From the NCBI GenBank assembly GCA_022706085.1, contig JAKJDF010000001.1:112394-176393 (forward strand): a DNA stretch of 64,000 bases, written 5' to 3'. A model generated the notes under the pieces. It saw nothing but the letters and a program-made list of their open reading frames with translations. It made no database searches and was not told the DNA's origin. The position numbers were made by a program, and so were the translations under genes. Source of the DNA: Candidatus Latescibacterota bacterium (GTDB lineage Bacteria; Latescibacterota; MWCZ01). Shown here piece by piece: positions 1-8,382 of this stretch (position 1 is its first letter; each line of letters starts with the position of its first letter).

Positions 1-290
1 ACCAGACCGGCGCCGGAAAGCCCCGGAACGCTCGTCAGAAACACGAAGGCGCCCGCGACAAGGATGAGATTTGCCGCGAGGACACCGATCCCGAAAGAGA
101 CTGCCACGCGGCGTTTCGCCGGTGAGTTCAGCAGAAACCGCGGAACCCGCAGCCGGTTCGCATCAACAAGCGCCTGCACACTGGCGACGGACCGCAGCGA
201 AAGAAAACGTTCCGCCCGACCGAACACCCAACTGAGGCCGAACAGGAACGCATACCCGATGAGAAACCAGATACTGAATGAGTCATCCAC
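1..290 (-). CDS. CNNM/CorC-type membrane protein, N-terminal part (partial)
   Basis: The gene runs off the left edge; only about 96 N-terminal residues are visible. They start VDDSFSIWFLIGYAFLFG and contain one hydrophobic segment near residues 5-18 and a second near residues 67-90, so this is an integral membrane protein. The probable start is GTG at 290, with GGAGGA about 14 nt upstream; that frame has a stop at 333-335, so it cannot extend far. It lies 42 nt downstream of ybeY in the phoH-pgpH-ybeY series, the place where many bacteria carry a hemolysin/CorC (CNNM plus CBS) gene. The family call rests mainly on that context. The visible sequence shows only membrane segments, so another membrane protein is possible. 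Confidence 0.5.
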   Translation of the reverse strand, partial: MDDSFSIWFLIGYAFLFGLSWVFGRAERFLSLRSVASVQALVDANRLRVPRFLLNSPAKRRVAVSFGIGVLAANLILVAGAFVFLTSVPGLSGAGL

Positions 291-332
291 GATGGTGTAA
301 CTGCTCCTCCATTCAAGTAGGCAATAGACGCA

Positions 333-800
333 TTACCACACGAATTCACGCAAATAGCGGCGCGTAAGATCTGCCATACGCTTCCCGTCTGCCAGTGTGT
401 GATGATCGTGCCCTGCCAGATGCAGCACGCCGTGTAAAACCAGTCTGACAACTTGCTGGTGGAGATCCGTGCCGTAGGTACCAAGTTGCCCGGCAGCAAA
501 TTCCGGACACACGTAGATCTCACCCTCCACGCTATCCACGGAGTCTGCCAGATCGAACGTCAGGACATCCGTCACCGCGTCCTTGCCGCGGAAACTTCTG
601 TTCAATTCCCGCATGCGCTCTGGCCCGACAAAAACAATGGCAACCGATGCGGGTATGTTGCCGCGCTCCCGTTTCCACACTTCATCCGCCATTTTCCCCA
701 ATGCGCCCTTCCACCCCCGCCGCATCCCGCGAAGATGAGGCTTCGCCGGTGCGTCAACAAGCAATTTGATGTGCACTTGTGGTTGGTGCGACGCACGCAT
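333..800 (-). CDS. ybeY: Endoribonuclease YbeY (rRNA maturation factor)
   Basis: Encodes 155 residues, normal for YbeY, a zinc-dependent single-strand endoribonuclease involved in 16S rRNA 3' processing and ribosome quality control. The family's metal-binding signature is visible as H-G-V-L-H-L-A-G-H-D-H near residues 123-133, with the three zinc histidines. Upstream, the characteristic FRGKDAVTDVLTF segment lies near residues 71-83. The start is ATG at 800; the following VHIKLLVDA stretch matches the first beta strand expected in the family, which favours this start over the internal Met at residue 26. It sits 75 nt downstream of pgpH and upstream of the CNNM-like gene, a classic gene order, probably in one operon with phoH. 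Confidence 0.93.
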   Translation of the reverse strand: MRASHQPQVHIKLLVDAPAKPHLRGMRRGWKGALGKMADEVWKRERGNIPASVAIVFVGPERMRELNRSFRGKDAVTDVLTFDLADSVDSVEGEIYVCPEFAAGQLGTYGTDLHQQVVRLVLHGVLHLAGHDHHTLADGKRMADLTRRYLREFVW

Positions 801-875
801 GAGTTCGCTCGGACGGGATTGTGAAAACGGATGTCGGTGTTAGAAAGATACGGAAAAAGAAGTTTGAGTTGGGTT

Positions 876-3242
876 TCAGATCCCCCGGCTGCCCGAGCTG
901 CCGTGGTATTCCGGAGACTGCCCATGCGTGTGGCCGGTTACAGCCTCTTCCTGGCCTTCCTTCACCAGAGGTTCCGGCGTGATCGGTTCCGGGTATTCGA
1001 TGCGCTTGTGCAGCGCACCTGCCAGAACGGGCAGGAAACTCTTTTCGATGAGATCGAGATCCCGCAGCGTGAGCGCGCATTCGTCAAACTGGCCGTCGTC
1101 CAGACGTTCCCGAATGATCTGGTGGACCGTATTCTGAACATGGGCTGGCGTCCGTTCGCGCAGCGACCTTACCGCCGCTTCGACCGCGTCGGCCATCATC
1201 AGTATCGCCGCTTCTCTCGTCTGCGGCTTGGGTCCGTGGTAGCGAAAGGCTTCCTCACTTACGTTTTCCTCGCCGTACATGCGCTGCGCCTTACGATAGA
1301 AAAACGTCATCAACATCGTGCCGTGGTGTTGAGGAATGAAATCGATGATCTGCCTCGGCAGCCCCACTCTTTCCGCGAGATCGACGCCGTCCTTAATGTG
1401 GGCACTGACCACGAGAGCACTCATGTGCGGGGTCAGGCGGTCATGCGGATTCCGCACGGTAAGCTGGTTCTCGACAAAGTGGTCCGGCCTCAACATCTTT
1501 CCAATGTCGTGGTAGTACGCCCCGACACGCGCCAAAAGCGCGTTAGCTCCGATTGCCTCCGCCGCACTTTCGGTGAGATTGGCAATGATGATGCTATGGG
1601 TGTAGCTCCCCGGAGCACGGAGAGAGAGCTCGCGAAGCAGTGGGGCGTTGAGGTCAGAGAGCTCGAGAAGCGTCATGTTGGTGGTGATGGAAAACACTTT
1701 TTCGCACACCGCAAGCAACCCCATCGCGAGAATCGGAACCGTGAACCCGTTCAACGCGCCGGGCCAGACATCCTTCCACATCGCCTTCGCGGTGGTGTCC
1801 TGGATCAAATCGATTGCGATGGTCGTGAACGCGATTGCGAGTGGCAACCAGAGCATCGCACTGAGAAACTGGTTCCGATTGCGCACGTTCCTCACCGAGA
1901 ACGCCGCAACGAAACCTGCGACGACGTTGACGATGACCACGCGGTACTCAAACCCGAGCATCGCCCCTCCCAGAAGGGATGCTCCCACTACCAGCACAAG
2001 GCCAACCTCGACACCGAAAAGCAGTGTACCCAGCATTGCTGTGAGAGCAAGCGGCACAATGTAGACTGGCAAAAACGGGTTCTGTGCGACGAAAGAAGCT
2101 GCAAGCAACGGTATCCACGCGAGCAGGACGCAGAGAAGCAGCCACGCCGGCCGCGTCCAGATGGTCGGGTGAAACGTCCGAAGGTACACCGCAACGCCGA
2201 CCATCACGAGCAACACGATGCCAAGCTGGCCGGCAATCTCCAGCAATGGCTGCCAGCCGAACGCCTGCCGGAGGCGCGCCCGCTGGGCTGACACGAGGGA
2301 ACCTACCTCGTCAATGTCTTCGGCCGTCAAAACGGCGTGACTCTCAATGAACCGCTCGTCTTTGAACACCGTTCGCTTGTAAATCGGAACCGCCGCCATC
2401 ACCTGTTCCTGCCTGTCAGCGGTTTCTGTCCTGTCGTATGCCAGATTCGGTTCCAGCGCTGCTTCCGCGACCGCGTACAACGCGCGCAGTCCATCCGATG
2501 AAAGCTGAATGGCGTTCTCCATCGCGACGCGGGTGATCAACTGGCCGAGTTCATCCCGGGCTTCTTCGGCGGTCATCATAAGCCCGATGGGTTGCTCGTA
2601 CTCAAGCGTATCACCGCGAATCACCGTTACGACGTCAGAGGAGTCTCCTCTGGCGGCACCGGCCTCAACCTTCCGCTGGACGAGCTCTTTCAAGAATTGC
2701 CAGTCCTCCACCGGCACGACGCCACGTTCATACACGCGTTCCAGGACGGGACCGAGCACGGTTCTGGCAATGTCAAGGTTTTTCCCGCCACCCGCTTTCA
2801 ACCATTGGATTGCGTTCCGGTTCGGGCGAATTCCGGAAACAGAAACGGTGCCGGGAGCGGTCGAGGGGTTGCCGGCAAGCGAATCAAGAAAATGCTCAAC
2901 ACGCTGGCGATTCCGCAGTCCGATGATCGGGTTCATGCGCACGACCGGTGGCACGGAATTTCGGGCTTTTCTTCTTTCTGTTTCAAGTTCGAGAGGGTTT
3001 TTTCTCACATTGAACGAGAAAGGAGCGATCACTTCCCGCGGAGCCACCATACCCTCGCGCCAGCTGCTGTATTCATTCATCCGCTCGCGCGGGAAAAGCG
3101 CCATGAAGAGGCCAATACCGACCAGTCCGACCAGGATGCGCAAATACTTGCGGTACTCCTCCGTCAACCGCCCCCGCAAGGATCGGCGGAGGCGCACAAG
3201 GACTCCATCGTGGCGGACGAGCCGTTGAAGGTGGTCTCGCAT
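876..3242 (-). CDS. pgpH: 7TM-HD membrane phosphohydrolase (PgpH family)
   Basis: A 788-residue membrane protein with the PgpH architecture. It has a basic N-terminus, one membrane segment near residues 35-51, a large extracytoplasmic domain to about residue 330, seven membrane segments to about residue 530, and a cytoplasmic HD domain. The HD signature YYHDIGK is at about residues 573-579, and downstream PQHHGT and MMADAVEA elements complete the metal site. Characterised PgpH proteins hydrolyse cyclic di-AMP, so a role in c-di-AMP turnover is inferred from the family; no cyclase gene is in the window. The start ATG lies 12 nt after the phoH stop, indicating co-transcription with phoH and ybeY. 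Confidence 0.9.
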   Translation of the reverse strand: MRDHLQRLVRHDGVLVRLRRSLRGRLTEEYRKYLRILVGLVGIGLFMALFPRERMNEYSSWREGMVAPREVIAPFSFNVRKNPLELETERRKARNSVPPVVRMNPIIGLRNRQRVEHFLDSLAGNPSTAPGTVSVSGIRPNRNAIQWLKAGGGKNLDIARTVLGPVLERVYERGVVPVEDWQFLKELVQRKVEAGAARGDSSDVVTVIRGDTLEYEQPIGLMMTAEEARDELGQLITRVAMENAIQLSSDGLRALYAVAEAALEPNLAYDRTETADRQEQVMAAVPIYKRTVFKDERFIESHAVLTAEDIDEVGSLVSAQRARLRQAFGWQPLLEIAGQLGIVLLVMVGVAVYLRTFHPTIWTRPAWLLLCVLLAWIPLLAASFVAQNPFLPVYIVPLALTAMLGTLLFGVEVGLVLVVGASLLGGAMLGFEYRVVIVNVVAGFVAAFSVRNVRNRNQFLSAMLWLPLAIAFTTIAIDLIQDTTAKAMWKDVWPGALNGFTVPILAMGLLAVCEKVFSITTNMTLLELSDLNAPLLRELSLRAPGSYTHSIIIANLTESAAEAIGANALLARVGAYYHDIGKMLRPDHFVENQLTVRNPHDRLTPHMSALVVSAHIKDGVDLAERVGLPRQIIDFIPQHHGTMLMTFFYRKAQRMYGEENVSEEAFRYHGPKPQTREAAILMMADAVEAAVRSLRERTPAHVQNTVHQIIRERLDDGQFDECALTLRDLDLIEKSFLPVLAGALHKRIEYPEPITPEPLVKEGQEEAVTGHTHGQSPEYHGSSGSRGI

Positions 3243-3254
3243 TCCGCGGGCCCC

Positions 3255-4265
3255 TCATGCGCCCAGTTGATTCGTGTTGTTGGTAGCGCCGTGCGAACTT
3301 TCCACACGATCATACGCACGGATGATCAACTGGACAAGCCTGTGGCGAACGACGTCACGCTCTGAAAGAGACACGAATGATATTCCGGCGATACCGGAAA
3401 GGATCTGCTTCGCGTCGATCAGGCCACTTGGAACGGCGGCGGGCAGATCGATCTGCGTGATGTCTCCCGTTATCACCGCCTTTGAATCCGCGCCGAGCCG
3501 AGTCAGGAACATCTTCATCTGCCGGGTCGTCGTGTTCTGCGCCTCATCGAGAATTACAAACGCGCTGTTCAGCGTTCGGCCCCGCATGAACGCCAGAGGC
3601 ACGATTTCAATTACATGCGTTTCGAGATAGTTTTTCAGTTTTTCTGGCGGAATCATCTCGTGCAGGGCGTCGTACAGCGGCCTCAGGTAGGGATCAACCT
3701 TTTCCTTAAGATCGCCCGGCAGGAACCCGAGACTTTCCCCCGCTTCGACCGCGGGACGCGCAAGGATCACACGCGTCACCTCTCTTTTTTTCAGCGCCGC
3801 TACCGCCATGGCAACCGCGAGATAGGTCTTGCCCGTCCCGGCCGGTCCGATTCCAAAAACGATATCATGCCGTGCAATTGCTTCGCAGTAATCCCTCTGA
3901 CCGCGGGAGCGCGGGCTGATGGGTACCCTGTTGGTTGTGTGGAGAATCACTGGTCCTGCCGGGCTCCCGGTCGGAGGGTGCCCCTCCCCCGAGCGCTTTT
4001 TTGACAAGGCTACCGGGGAGGAGGCAGTTCCAGGTCCCGAAGCCACAAAATCCCCTCTCAGGCGCTGGTCAAGTTCCTTGACCGCTGCCGCCACTTCCGC
4101 TTCTGTTCCTCGTACCAGCAACTGCCCCTGACGTGAAACAAGCGAGACATGAAACTCCTCTTCCAGTTCCTTTCTGTTCCTGTCAAGCGGACCGAAAAGG
4201 CGCTGCATGTCCGCTCCTTCGATGTCGATCGACTGAGTCAGTAACGGCTGTGCTTTGGCTCTCAT
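3255..4265 (-). CDS. phoH: PhoH-like ATPase
   Basis: A PhoH-family P-loop ATPase of 336 residues. An N-terminal nucleic-acid-binding-like segment covers about residues 1-90. The NTPase core has Walker A GPAGTGKT near residues 139-146, the family motif [16 protein letters not shown] near 168-183, and Walker B VILDEAQN near 236-243. The function is not settled; the family is linked to RNA metabolism. An in-frame TTG at 4289 was rejected as the start because it lies inside the T-tract of the terminator ending the upstream LysM gene. ATG at 4265 leaves an RAKAQ start. It heads the phoH-pgpH-ybeY-CNNM series. Confidence 0.9.
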   Translation of the reverse strand: MRAKAQPLLTQSIDIEGADMQRLFGPLDRNRKELEEEFHVSLVSRQGQLLVRGTEAEVAAAVKELDQRLRGDFVASGPGTASSPVALSKKRSGEGHPPTGSPAGPVILHTTNRVPISPRSRGQRDYCEAIARHDIVFGIGPAGTGKTYLAVAMAVAALKKREVTRVILARPAVEAGESLGFLPGDLKEKVDPYLRPLYDALHEMIPPEKLKNYLETHVIEIVPLAFMRGRTLNSAFVILDEAQNTTTRQMKMFLTRLGADSKAVITGDITQIDLPAAVPSGLIDAKQILSGIAGISFVSLSERDVVRHRLVQLIIRAYDRVESSHGATNNTNQLGA

Positions 4266-4287
4266 GAAGTTCTCACGCGTCCTCCCC

Positions 4288-4328
4288 AAAAAAGGAAGCC
4301 CCCGGGCTCCCCGCAGGAGCCAGAGGGC
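4288..4328 (-). terminator. Intrinsic terminator of the LysM gene
   Basis: Read on the minus strand, a 13-position stem (4316-4328 with 4298-4310, one mismatch and one G-U pair) closes a 5-nt loop. After TTCC comes a run of six T (4293-4288). It lies 50 nt past the LysM stop and only about 22 nt before the phoH start. Confidence 0.75.
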
Positions 4329-4377
4329 ATCCGAAGCACATCATCTCCGCCGGATCACAAGGCGCGAGTCTCGTTCG

Positions 4378-5238
4378 TCAGTTCTGCGGAATCGTCAGAA
4401 TCATGTTCGGGTAGATCACCCTGCGGCCGCCGCTCACCGCTTCTATAACGTCCCGGTTCGCGCGGTAAATCTTCGTCCATTGAGACGGATCACCGTAGAC
4501 TTCCTGGGCGATGGTCCGCATCCGGTCGCCGCGCTTCACCCAGTAGGTTCCGGGGGCCTGGTTCCGGGGTACGCCGAGGACCCAGTTCGGGTAGATCAGG
4601 TCGGGGTTGCGAATTCTGTCTTTGTTCGCTGTGTAGAGACGGACCCAGGTGTAGGGATCACCATAGATTTCAGGCTTTTTGGCGATTTTCCACAGGTAGT
4701 CGCCACGAACCACCGTGTACTGATCCCGGCGAACCTCGGGAACCGGACGCTGGACAGCGCGAAGTTCCGCAATCATCTGATCTGCTGTCTGGATCTTGGC
4801 TTTTGCCTCCGGCAGGGCGGCGATCCGATTGGTCTTCAGCTGCGCCAATTGATTTGCAATTGTGTCGAGGTCACCCCGTTCCCGTGCGTCAACAATCTGA
4901 TCAGCGGGGAGCTGCCGCATTGCCTGCAACTGCTGGATTATCGCGTCGAGCTGCCCGAGATAGGCGCGTATCGCTGCGCTATCCGCCGCGACGGCCTCCA
5001 AGACCTGCCGATTGGTGGAGGCAATCTGCTCATCGAGCGAAGACAGCTCCGCCCGCTTCTGAGCAATCTGCTGCTCCACCACCGCGCGCGTGCTATCGGC
5101 GGCTCGCTGACGGTTCTGGCATTCGCGCAGCCGCGCTTCGTATTGCTGCATCGTCATCTGCGGTGCCGTCTGGGCAACAGCCATCGCATATACCCCAAGC
5201 AACACGCCCAAAGCCACTGCAAAAAGCGTTCGAGTCAT
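4378..5238 (-). CDS. Secreted LysM-domain protein with coiled coil
   Basis: A 286-residue exported protein. Residues 1-23 form a signal peptide (MTRTLFAVALGVLLG..., Ala-rich end AVAQ). About 30-110 is Gln/Glu/Ala-rich and likely coiled coil. Two LysM-type peptidoglycan-binding repeats follow at about 172-225 (TVVRGDYLWKIA...) and 229-286 (YWVKRGDRMRTIA...), each ending in an YPN-[MW]-[VI]-L segment. ATG at 5238 was chosen over a longer Arg-rich in-frame extension because it gives a clean signal peptide and has AAGGGGG 8 nt upstream. It is the last gene of a three-gene envelope series with two lipoproteins and ends at a strong terminator. A cell-wall-anchoring or scaffolding role is inferred; there is no catalytic domain. 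Confidence 0.8.
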   Translation of the reverse strand: MTRTLFAVALGVLLGVYAMAVAQTAPQMTMQQYEARLRECQNRQRAADSTRAVVEQQIAQKRAELSSLDEQIASTNRQVLEAVAADSAAIRAYLGQLDAIIQQLQAMRQLPADQIVDARERGDLDTIANQLAQLKTNRIAALPEAKAKIQTADQMIAELRAVQRPVPEVRRDQYTVVRGDYLWKIAKKPEIYGDPYTWVRLYTANKDRIRNPDLIYPNWVLGVPRNQAPGTYWVKRGDRMRTIAQEVYGDPSQWTKIYRANRDVIEAVSGGRRVIYPNMILTIPQN

Positions 5239-5314
5239 ACCTGTGACCCCCTTCCCGTGTTCACGGGGTAAGTAATTCGCGGTCGTAATCCCTTGATCGA
5301 AAACCATTTCAGTG

Positions 5315-5854
5315 TCATTCCGCACTGCTTTCGCCGCCCGGCGCGGTAGAATCGGCCGGAGCCGTTTCCGCATCAGGAGCGGGTGTCGTTTCACTCTCAC
5401 TCGATGGCGGTGCCTGCTCTTCCGCTGCCGCTGGAGCAGCACTTTCCTGTGATTCCGGTGCCGGCGGTGCCTGTTCAACAGCTGCCGAATCCCCCGGAGC
5501 AGTCACGGCAGGGACGGCAGGCTGCGTGGTTTCCGCCGGAGCAGCCTGCACTGGTGCCGGTTCGACTTCCCATGCGGCGAGTTCCTCGTCGGACATTCTA
5601 CCTGTCGCGATACGCGACCGGATCCTCTGCAACTCCACCAGCCGTGCCTGTTGTGCTGAGAAATCCGTTTGCGATGCTCTGTACGCCGCCATCTTCCTTG
5701 CAGCAGAGGTCTCCGCCGCTGCCGCCTCCAGGCACGCCCGCTCTGCCAGAGCACCTGCCGCCGGACGCGCACCCGGTTGAGCGCTAGGCGCACATCCTGC
5801 AAGAAGTGCCGTGCCACAGGCAAGAACGCAAACGGCAGCCCTGTGGACGATCAT
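5315..5854 (-). CDS. Lipoprotein with Ala/Pro/Glu-rich tail
   Basis: A 179-residue predicted lipoprotein. The signal peptide ends in the lipobox LLAGC, with Cys at residue 21. A Gln/Arg-rich helical stretch at about 50-95 resembles the neighbouring lipoprotein and the LysM gene's coiled-coil region. The last ~85 residues are low-complexity Ala, Pro, Glu, Ser and Thr (an extended acidic linker) with no recognisable domain. It lies 11 nt downstream of the smaller lipoprotein gene and 76 nt upstream of the LysM gene. The shared helical pattern suggests the three products act in one envelope structure; that is inference. No catalytic function can be assigned. Confidence 0.72.
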   Translation of the reverse strand: MIVHRAAVCVLACGTALLAGCAPSAQPGARPAAGALAERACLEAAAAETSAARKMAAYRASQTDFSAQQARLVELQRIRSRIATGRMSDEELAAWEVEPAPVQAAPAETTQPAVPAVTAPGDSAAVEQAPPAPESQESAAPAAAEEQAPPSSESETTPAPDAETAPADSTAPGGESSAE

Positions 5855-5865
5855 CGCAAGCTCGC

Positions 5866-6129
5866 TTACTGCATTGCCTGAAGATTCGAACGAACCTCAC
5901 CGAGGTACCGCTGACGTTCCGCGAGTACCTGGCGCTTCGGGCCCAGTTGGCGTTCTACATCAGACAGTTCCCTGCGCTTTGTTTCCAGCGCACGCTCCGC
6001 ATCCGTCGCTGAAGCGCAGGTCCGATCCAGCGCCTGCAATTGCTCCTGACTGGGCTTAGGGGTGCATCCGATGACAGCCGTAAGTGCGAGGCCGCCAATA
6101 AGCACCAAACCCCAAGGCGCACGTCTCAT
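5866..6129 (-). CDS. Small lipoprotein with coiled coil
   Basis: An 87-residue lipoprotein: signal peptide with lipobox AVIGC (Cys at residue 22), then a helical region (about 28-85) rich in Leu, Glu, Arg and Gln with heptad-like spacing. The layout is like Braun-type small lipoproteins, but there is no C-terminal Lys for peptidoglycan attachment; it ends in LQAMQ. The start ATG has a strong GGGAGG 8 nt upstream. It is the first gene of the lipoprotein-lipoprotein-LysM series and is preceded by a plausible sigma70-type promoter. Confidence 0.72.
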   Translation of the reverse strand: MRRAPWGLVLIGGLALTAVIGCTPKPSQEQLQALDRTCASATDAERALETKRRELSDVERQLGPKRQVLAERQRYLGEVRSNLQAMQ

Positions 6130-6149
6130 ACGATTTCCTCCCGTCTGGC

Positions 6150-6177
6150 ACTATACCGTAAACGGCACTATTCTGAA
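6150..6177 (-). promoter_or_regulatory. Candidate sigma70-type promoter for the lipoprotein operon
   Basis: On the minus strand TTCAGA (6177-6172) and TATAGT (6155-6150) are separated by 16 nt. The -10 lies 20 nt before the lipoprotein start at 6129 and just ahead of its GGGAGG. The -10 matches consensus well; the -35 is weak. Confidence 0.4.
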
Positions 6178-6293
6178 CAGCTGAGCAAACCAATTCGACC
6201 TTAACATACGCATGAGTGCGTGATTCGTCAATCCCCATCCCGAACCACAGGGGCTTTTTTTTATGTTACGGCGCCGCGCCCGCGTTTGTTCCG

Positions 6294-6328
6294 CGTATCT
6301 TTGATACGACGTGTATTCGTTGATACGA
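6294..6328 (+). promoter_or_regulatory. Operator-like repeats upstream of the GHMP kinase gene
   Basis: CGTATC-TTT-GATACG is a perfect 6-bp inverted repeat at 6294-6308. The nine-base word TTGATACGA, which includes its right arm, recurs at 6301-6309 and 6320-6328 (19-nt period, nearly two helical turns). The cluster lies about 95-130 nt before the GHMP kinase start, between divergent genes. Repeated half-sites on one DNA face fit a transcription-factor site; no regulator gene is nearby. Confidence 0.4.
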
Positions 6329-6423
6329 AAGAGACTGGAAAAAACACAACGGCGGGTCTGCGCGGACCAGCGCCTCACACCTCGCAAAAGACGCGACACG
6401 CATTGCTCGAAAGGGGAACGGCA

Positions 6424-7461
6424 TTGAATCCGATCAAAACCTGCGCACTTGCAAGAATCGGGCTCCTCGGCAACCCCTCCGATGGCTACTTCGGAAAGAC
6501 TATTTCCTGCGCGATAACCAACTTTTCCGCCACGGTGACCCTCGAGGAAGGAGAAGGGATCTCCATCATTCCCCACCCCACTTCAGACCCGTTTTCGTTC
6601 GAATCGCTTGCCGATCTGAGAGAGACGGCAATCCGGCAGGGGTATGAGGGCGGGTACCGCCTGATTTATGCGACGTGCAAAAAATTCGCCGATTACTGCG
6701 CGAAGCATGAAATCGCACTGCCGCCCAAGGGATTCACTATCCGTTACGACACCACGATACCGCGGCAGGTCGGTCTCGCCGGATCAAGCGCAATCATAAC
6801 CGCCCTTACGAAAGGGCTTCGCGCGCTTTTTGGCATCACGGAGAGTCAGTTTCCACTGGAGATTCAGCCCTCCTTCGTCCTCAGCGTCGAAGAAGAGGAA
6901 CTGGATATCCGCGCCGGGCTGCAGGACCGGGTGATCCAGACGTACGGCGGCGTGGTGTACATGGACTTCGACCGCGAACTTCTGCTGCAGCGAGGATACG
7001 GCCGGTACGTGCAACTGGATGCCCGGTCAGTGCCCCCTCTTTTCCTCGCTTACATCAACAAGCCCAAAGACTCAGGAAAAGCCCACAGCGACGTGCGGGC
7101 ACGGTGGAGCCGCGGCGACGAAGACGTGATCCTGGCGATGCGCGAATTCGCCGACTTCGCGGAGCAGGGAAGAGAAGCGCTCGCGCAACGTGATTGGACG
7201 AAACTGGGCAATCTGATGAACAGGAATTTCGACTTGCGCCTTCGGCTGTTTGGTGAAAAGGTGATCGGAGACCAGAATCTGGAGATGGTCGAGATAGCGC
7301 GATCGCTCGGAGCCCCCGCCAAGTTCCCCGGCTCAGGAGGCGCCGTCATAGGAATCTGGAAGGACGGGGCCCATTTCGAACGTCTTCGTGAGGCCTTCGC
7401 CAGCCATGGCTACGCGTTCACCAACGTCCAGGTAGAGAACGGGCCTCAATACCCGGTCTGA
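6424..7461 (+). CDS. GHMP-family sugar kinase (glucuronokinase-like)
   Basis: A 345-residue GHMP kinase, a family that phosphorylates small metabolites, here most likely a sugar at C1. The GLLGNPSDGYFGKT start (about residues 12-25) is the first family motif. The glycine/serine-rich ATP-binding motif PRQVGLAGSSAIITAL lies near residues 114-129, and the C-terminal FPGSGGAVIG near 300-309. The motif set looks closest to glucuronokinase-type members, so a uronic acid or hexose substrate is plausible but unproven. The start is TTG at 6424 with AAAGGGG about 9 nt upstream; the upstream in-frame sequence looks non-coding and overlaps the operator-like repeats. It opens a long plus-strand gene run, followed 10 nt later by prmC. 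Confidence 0.78.
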   Translation: MNPIKTCALARIGLLGNPSDGYFGKTISCAITNFSATVTLEEGEGISIIPHPTSDPFSFESLADLRETAIRQGYEGGYRLIYATCKKFADYCAKHEIALPPKGFTIRYDTTIPRQVGLAGSSAIITALTKGLRALFGITESQFPLEIQPSFVLSVEEEELDIRAGLQDRVIQTYGGVVYMDFDRELLLQRGYGRYVQLDARSVPPLFLAYINKPKDSGKAHSDVRARWSRGDEDVILAMREFADFAEQGREALAQRDWTKLGNLMNRNFDLRLRLFGEKVIGDQNLEMVEIARSLGAPAKFPGSGGAVIGIWKDGAHFERLREAFASHGYAFTNVQVENGPQYPV

Positions 7462-7471
7462 CCCGCACCCC

Positions 7472-8344
7472 ATGAGTCTTGAAACCCCGACTACCCTGCT
7501 CGATTACCTGACTCGCGCAACAGAGTATTTTGCGGGTCGCGGCATGGAAAATCCCCGCCTGAACGCGGAGCGTCTGCTGTGTGACGTTCTTCGCTGCAAG
7601 CGGATCGATCTGTACGTCAATTTCGAGAGAGTTCTGAGTCCCGGGGAAGTCGCAAAATACCGTGAGTACGTGCGCCGCCGCGGCAAGAACGAACCACTGG
7701 CGTACGTTCTGGGCACAGCGGCGTTCTGCGGGCGGGATTTTTTCGTCACGCCTTCGGTTTTGATACCTCGCCCGGAAACCGAGCTTCTCGTGGAATACGT
7801 CATTCCTCTTTTGAAAACGACAACGCCCACCTTCGTTGCTGACATAGGAACCGGAAGCGGGTGCATAGGCATCACGGTCGCGCTCGAACTGCCTGAGGCG
7901 GAAGTTGCTCTGGTTGACGTATCTGGCGAAGCGCTGGAGGTTGCCAGGAGGAATGCGCACGCGCACGGCGTACACGGTCGCGCGCATCTCGTCCAGGGTA
8001 ATCTGAGCGATCCGCTTCGCGCGGGGACGTTTCGCGCTGTAGTTGCGAATCTTCCGTACGTGGCCGCTGGCGAAAAGAATGCGTTGCCTCCCGATGTCGT
8101 CGAATTCGAACCTCACGTTGCGCTTTTCGGGGGGGAAACCGGCCTCGACCTGTTCGAGCACCTGCTGGCTGATATGCGTCGGGTCCTTGTTCCCGGGGGG
8201 GTGGTTGCGCTTGAGGTCGGACAAGGCCAGGCGTCCGTTGTGGCTCGGATGTGCCAATCCTACCTTCCTGAGGGAGACATTTCCATCCATCGTGACTACG
8301 CACACATTGAGCGTGTCATCGTCGTTACCGGTGTAAACGGTTAA
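7472..8344 (+). CDS. prmC: Peptide chain release factor N5-glutamine methyltransferase
   Basis: A 290-residue PrmC/HemK protein, which methylates the GGQ glutamine of release factors using S-adenosylmethionine. The helical N-terminal release-factor-binding domain covers about residues 1-85, followed by the signature LIPRPETELLVE near 94-105. The SAM motif ADIGTGSGCIGI is near 123-134. The catalytic NPPY motif reads NLPY near 192-195 (see findings). Length and domain order are normal. The start ATG lies 10 nt after the GHMP kinase stop. prfA is not in the window, so the usual prfA-prmC pairing is absent here. Confidence 0.9.
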   Translation: MSLETPTTLLDYLTRATEYFAGRGMENPRLNAERLLCDVLRCKRIDLYVNFERVLSPGEVAKYREYVRRRGKNEPLAYVLGTAAFCGRDFFVTPSVLIPRPETELLVEYVIPLLKTTTPTFVADIGTGSGCIGITVALELPEAEVALVDVSGEALEVARRNAHAHGVHGRAHLVQGNLSDPLRAGTFRAVVANLPYVAAGEKNALPPDVVEFEPHVALFGGETGLDLFEHLLADMRRVLVPGGVVALEVGQGQASVVARMCQSYLPEGDISIHRDYAHIERVIVVTGVNG

Positions 8345-8382
8345 CGAGAAGTACGCCATCCACCTTGGAGCGGGAAGTGACA

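Noticed and set aside
831-2291. Long open frame antisense to pgpH (similar antisense frames at 4255-5271, 8959-9942, 9771-11252, 47213-48334 and 48526-49815)
   Set aside because: The opposite strand in each case encodes a recognisable conserved protein. The antisense translations are Arg/His-rich with no domain, as expected for mirror frames in GC-rich DNA.
4266-4289. TTG start for phoH at 4289
   Set aside because: The codon lies within the T-tract of the upstream gene's terminator; ATG at 4265 is downstream of it.
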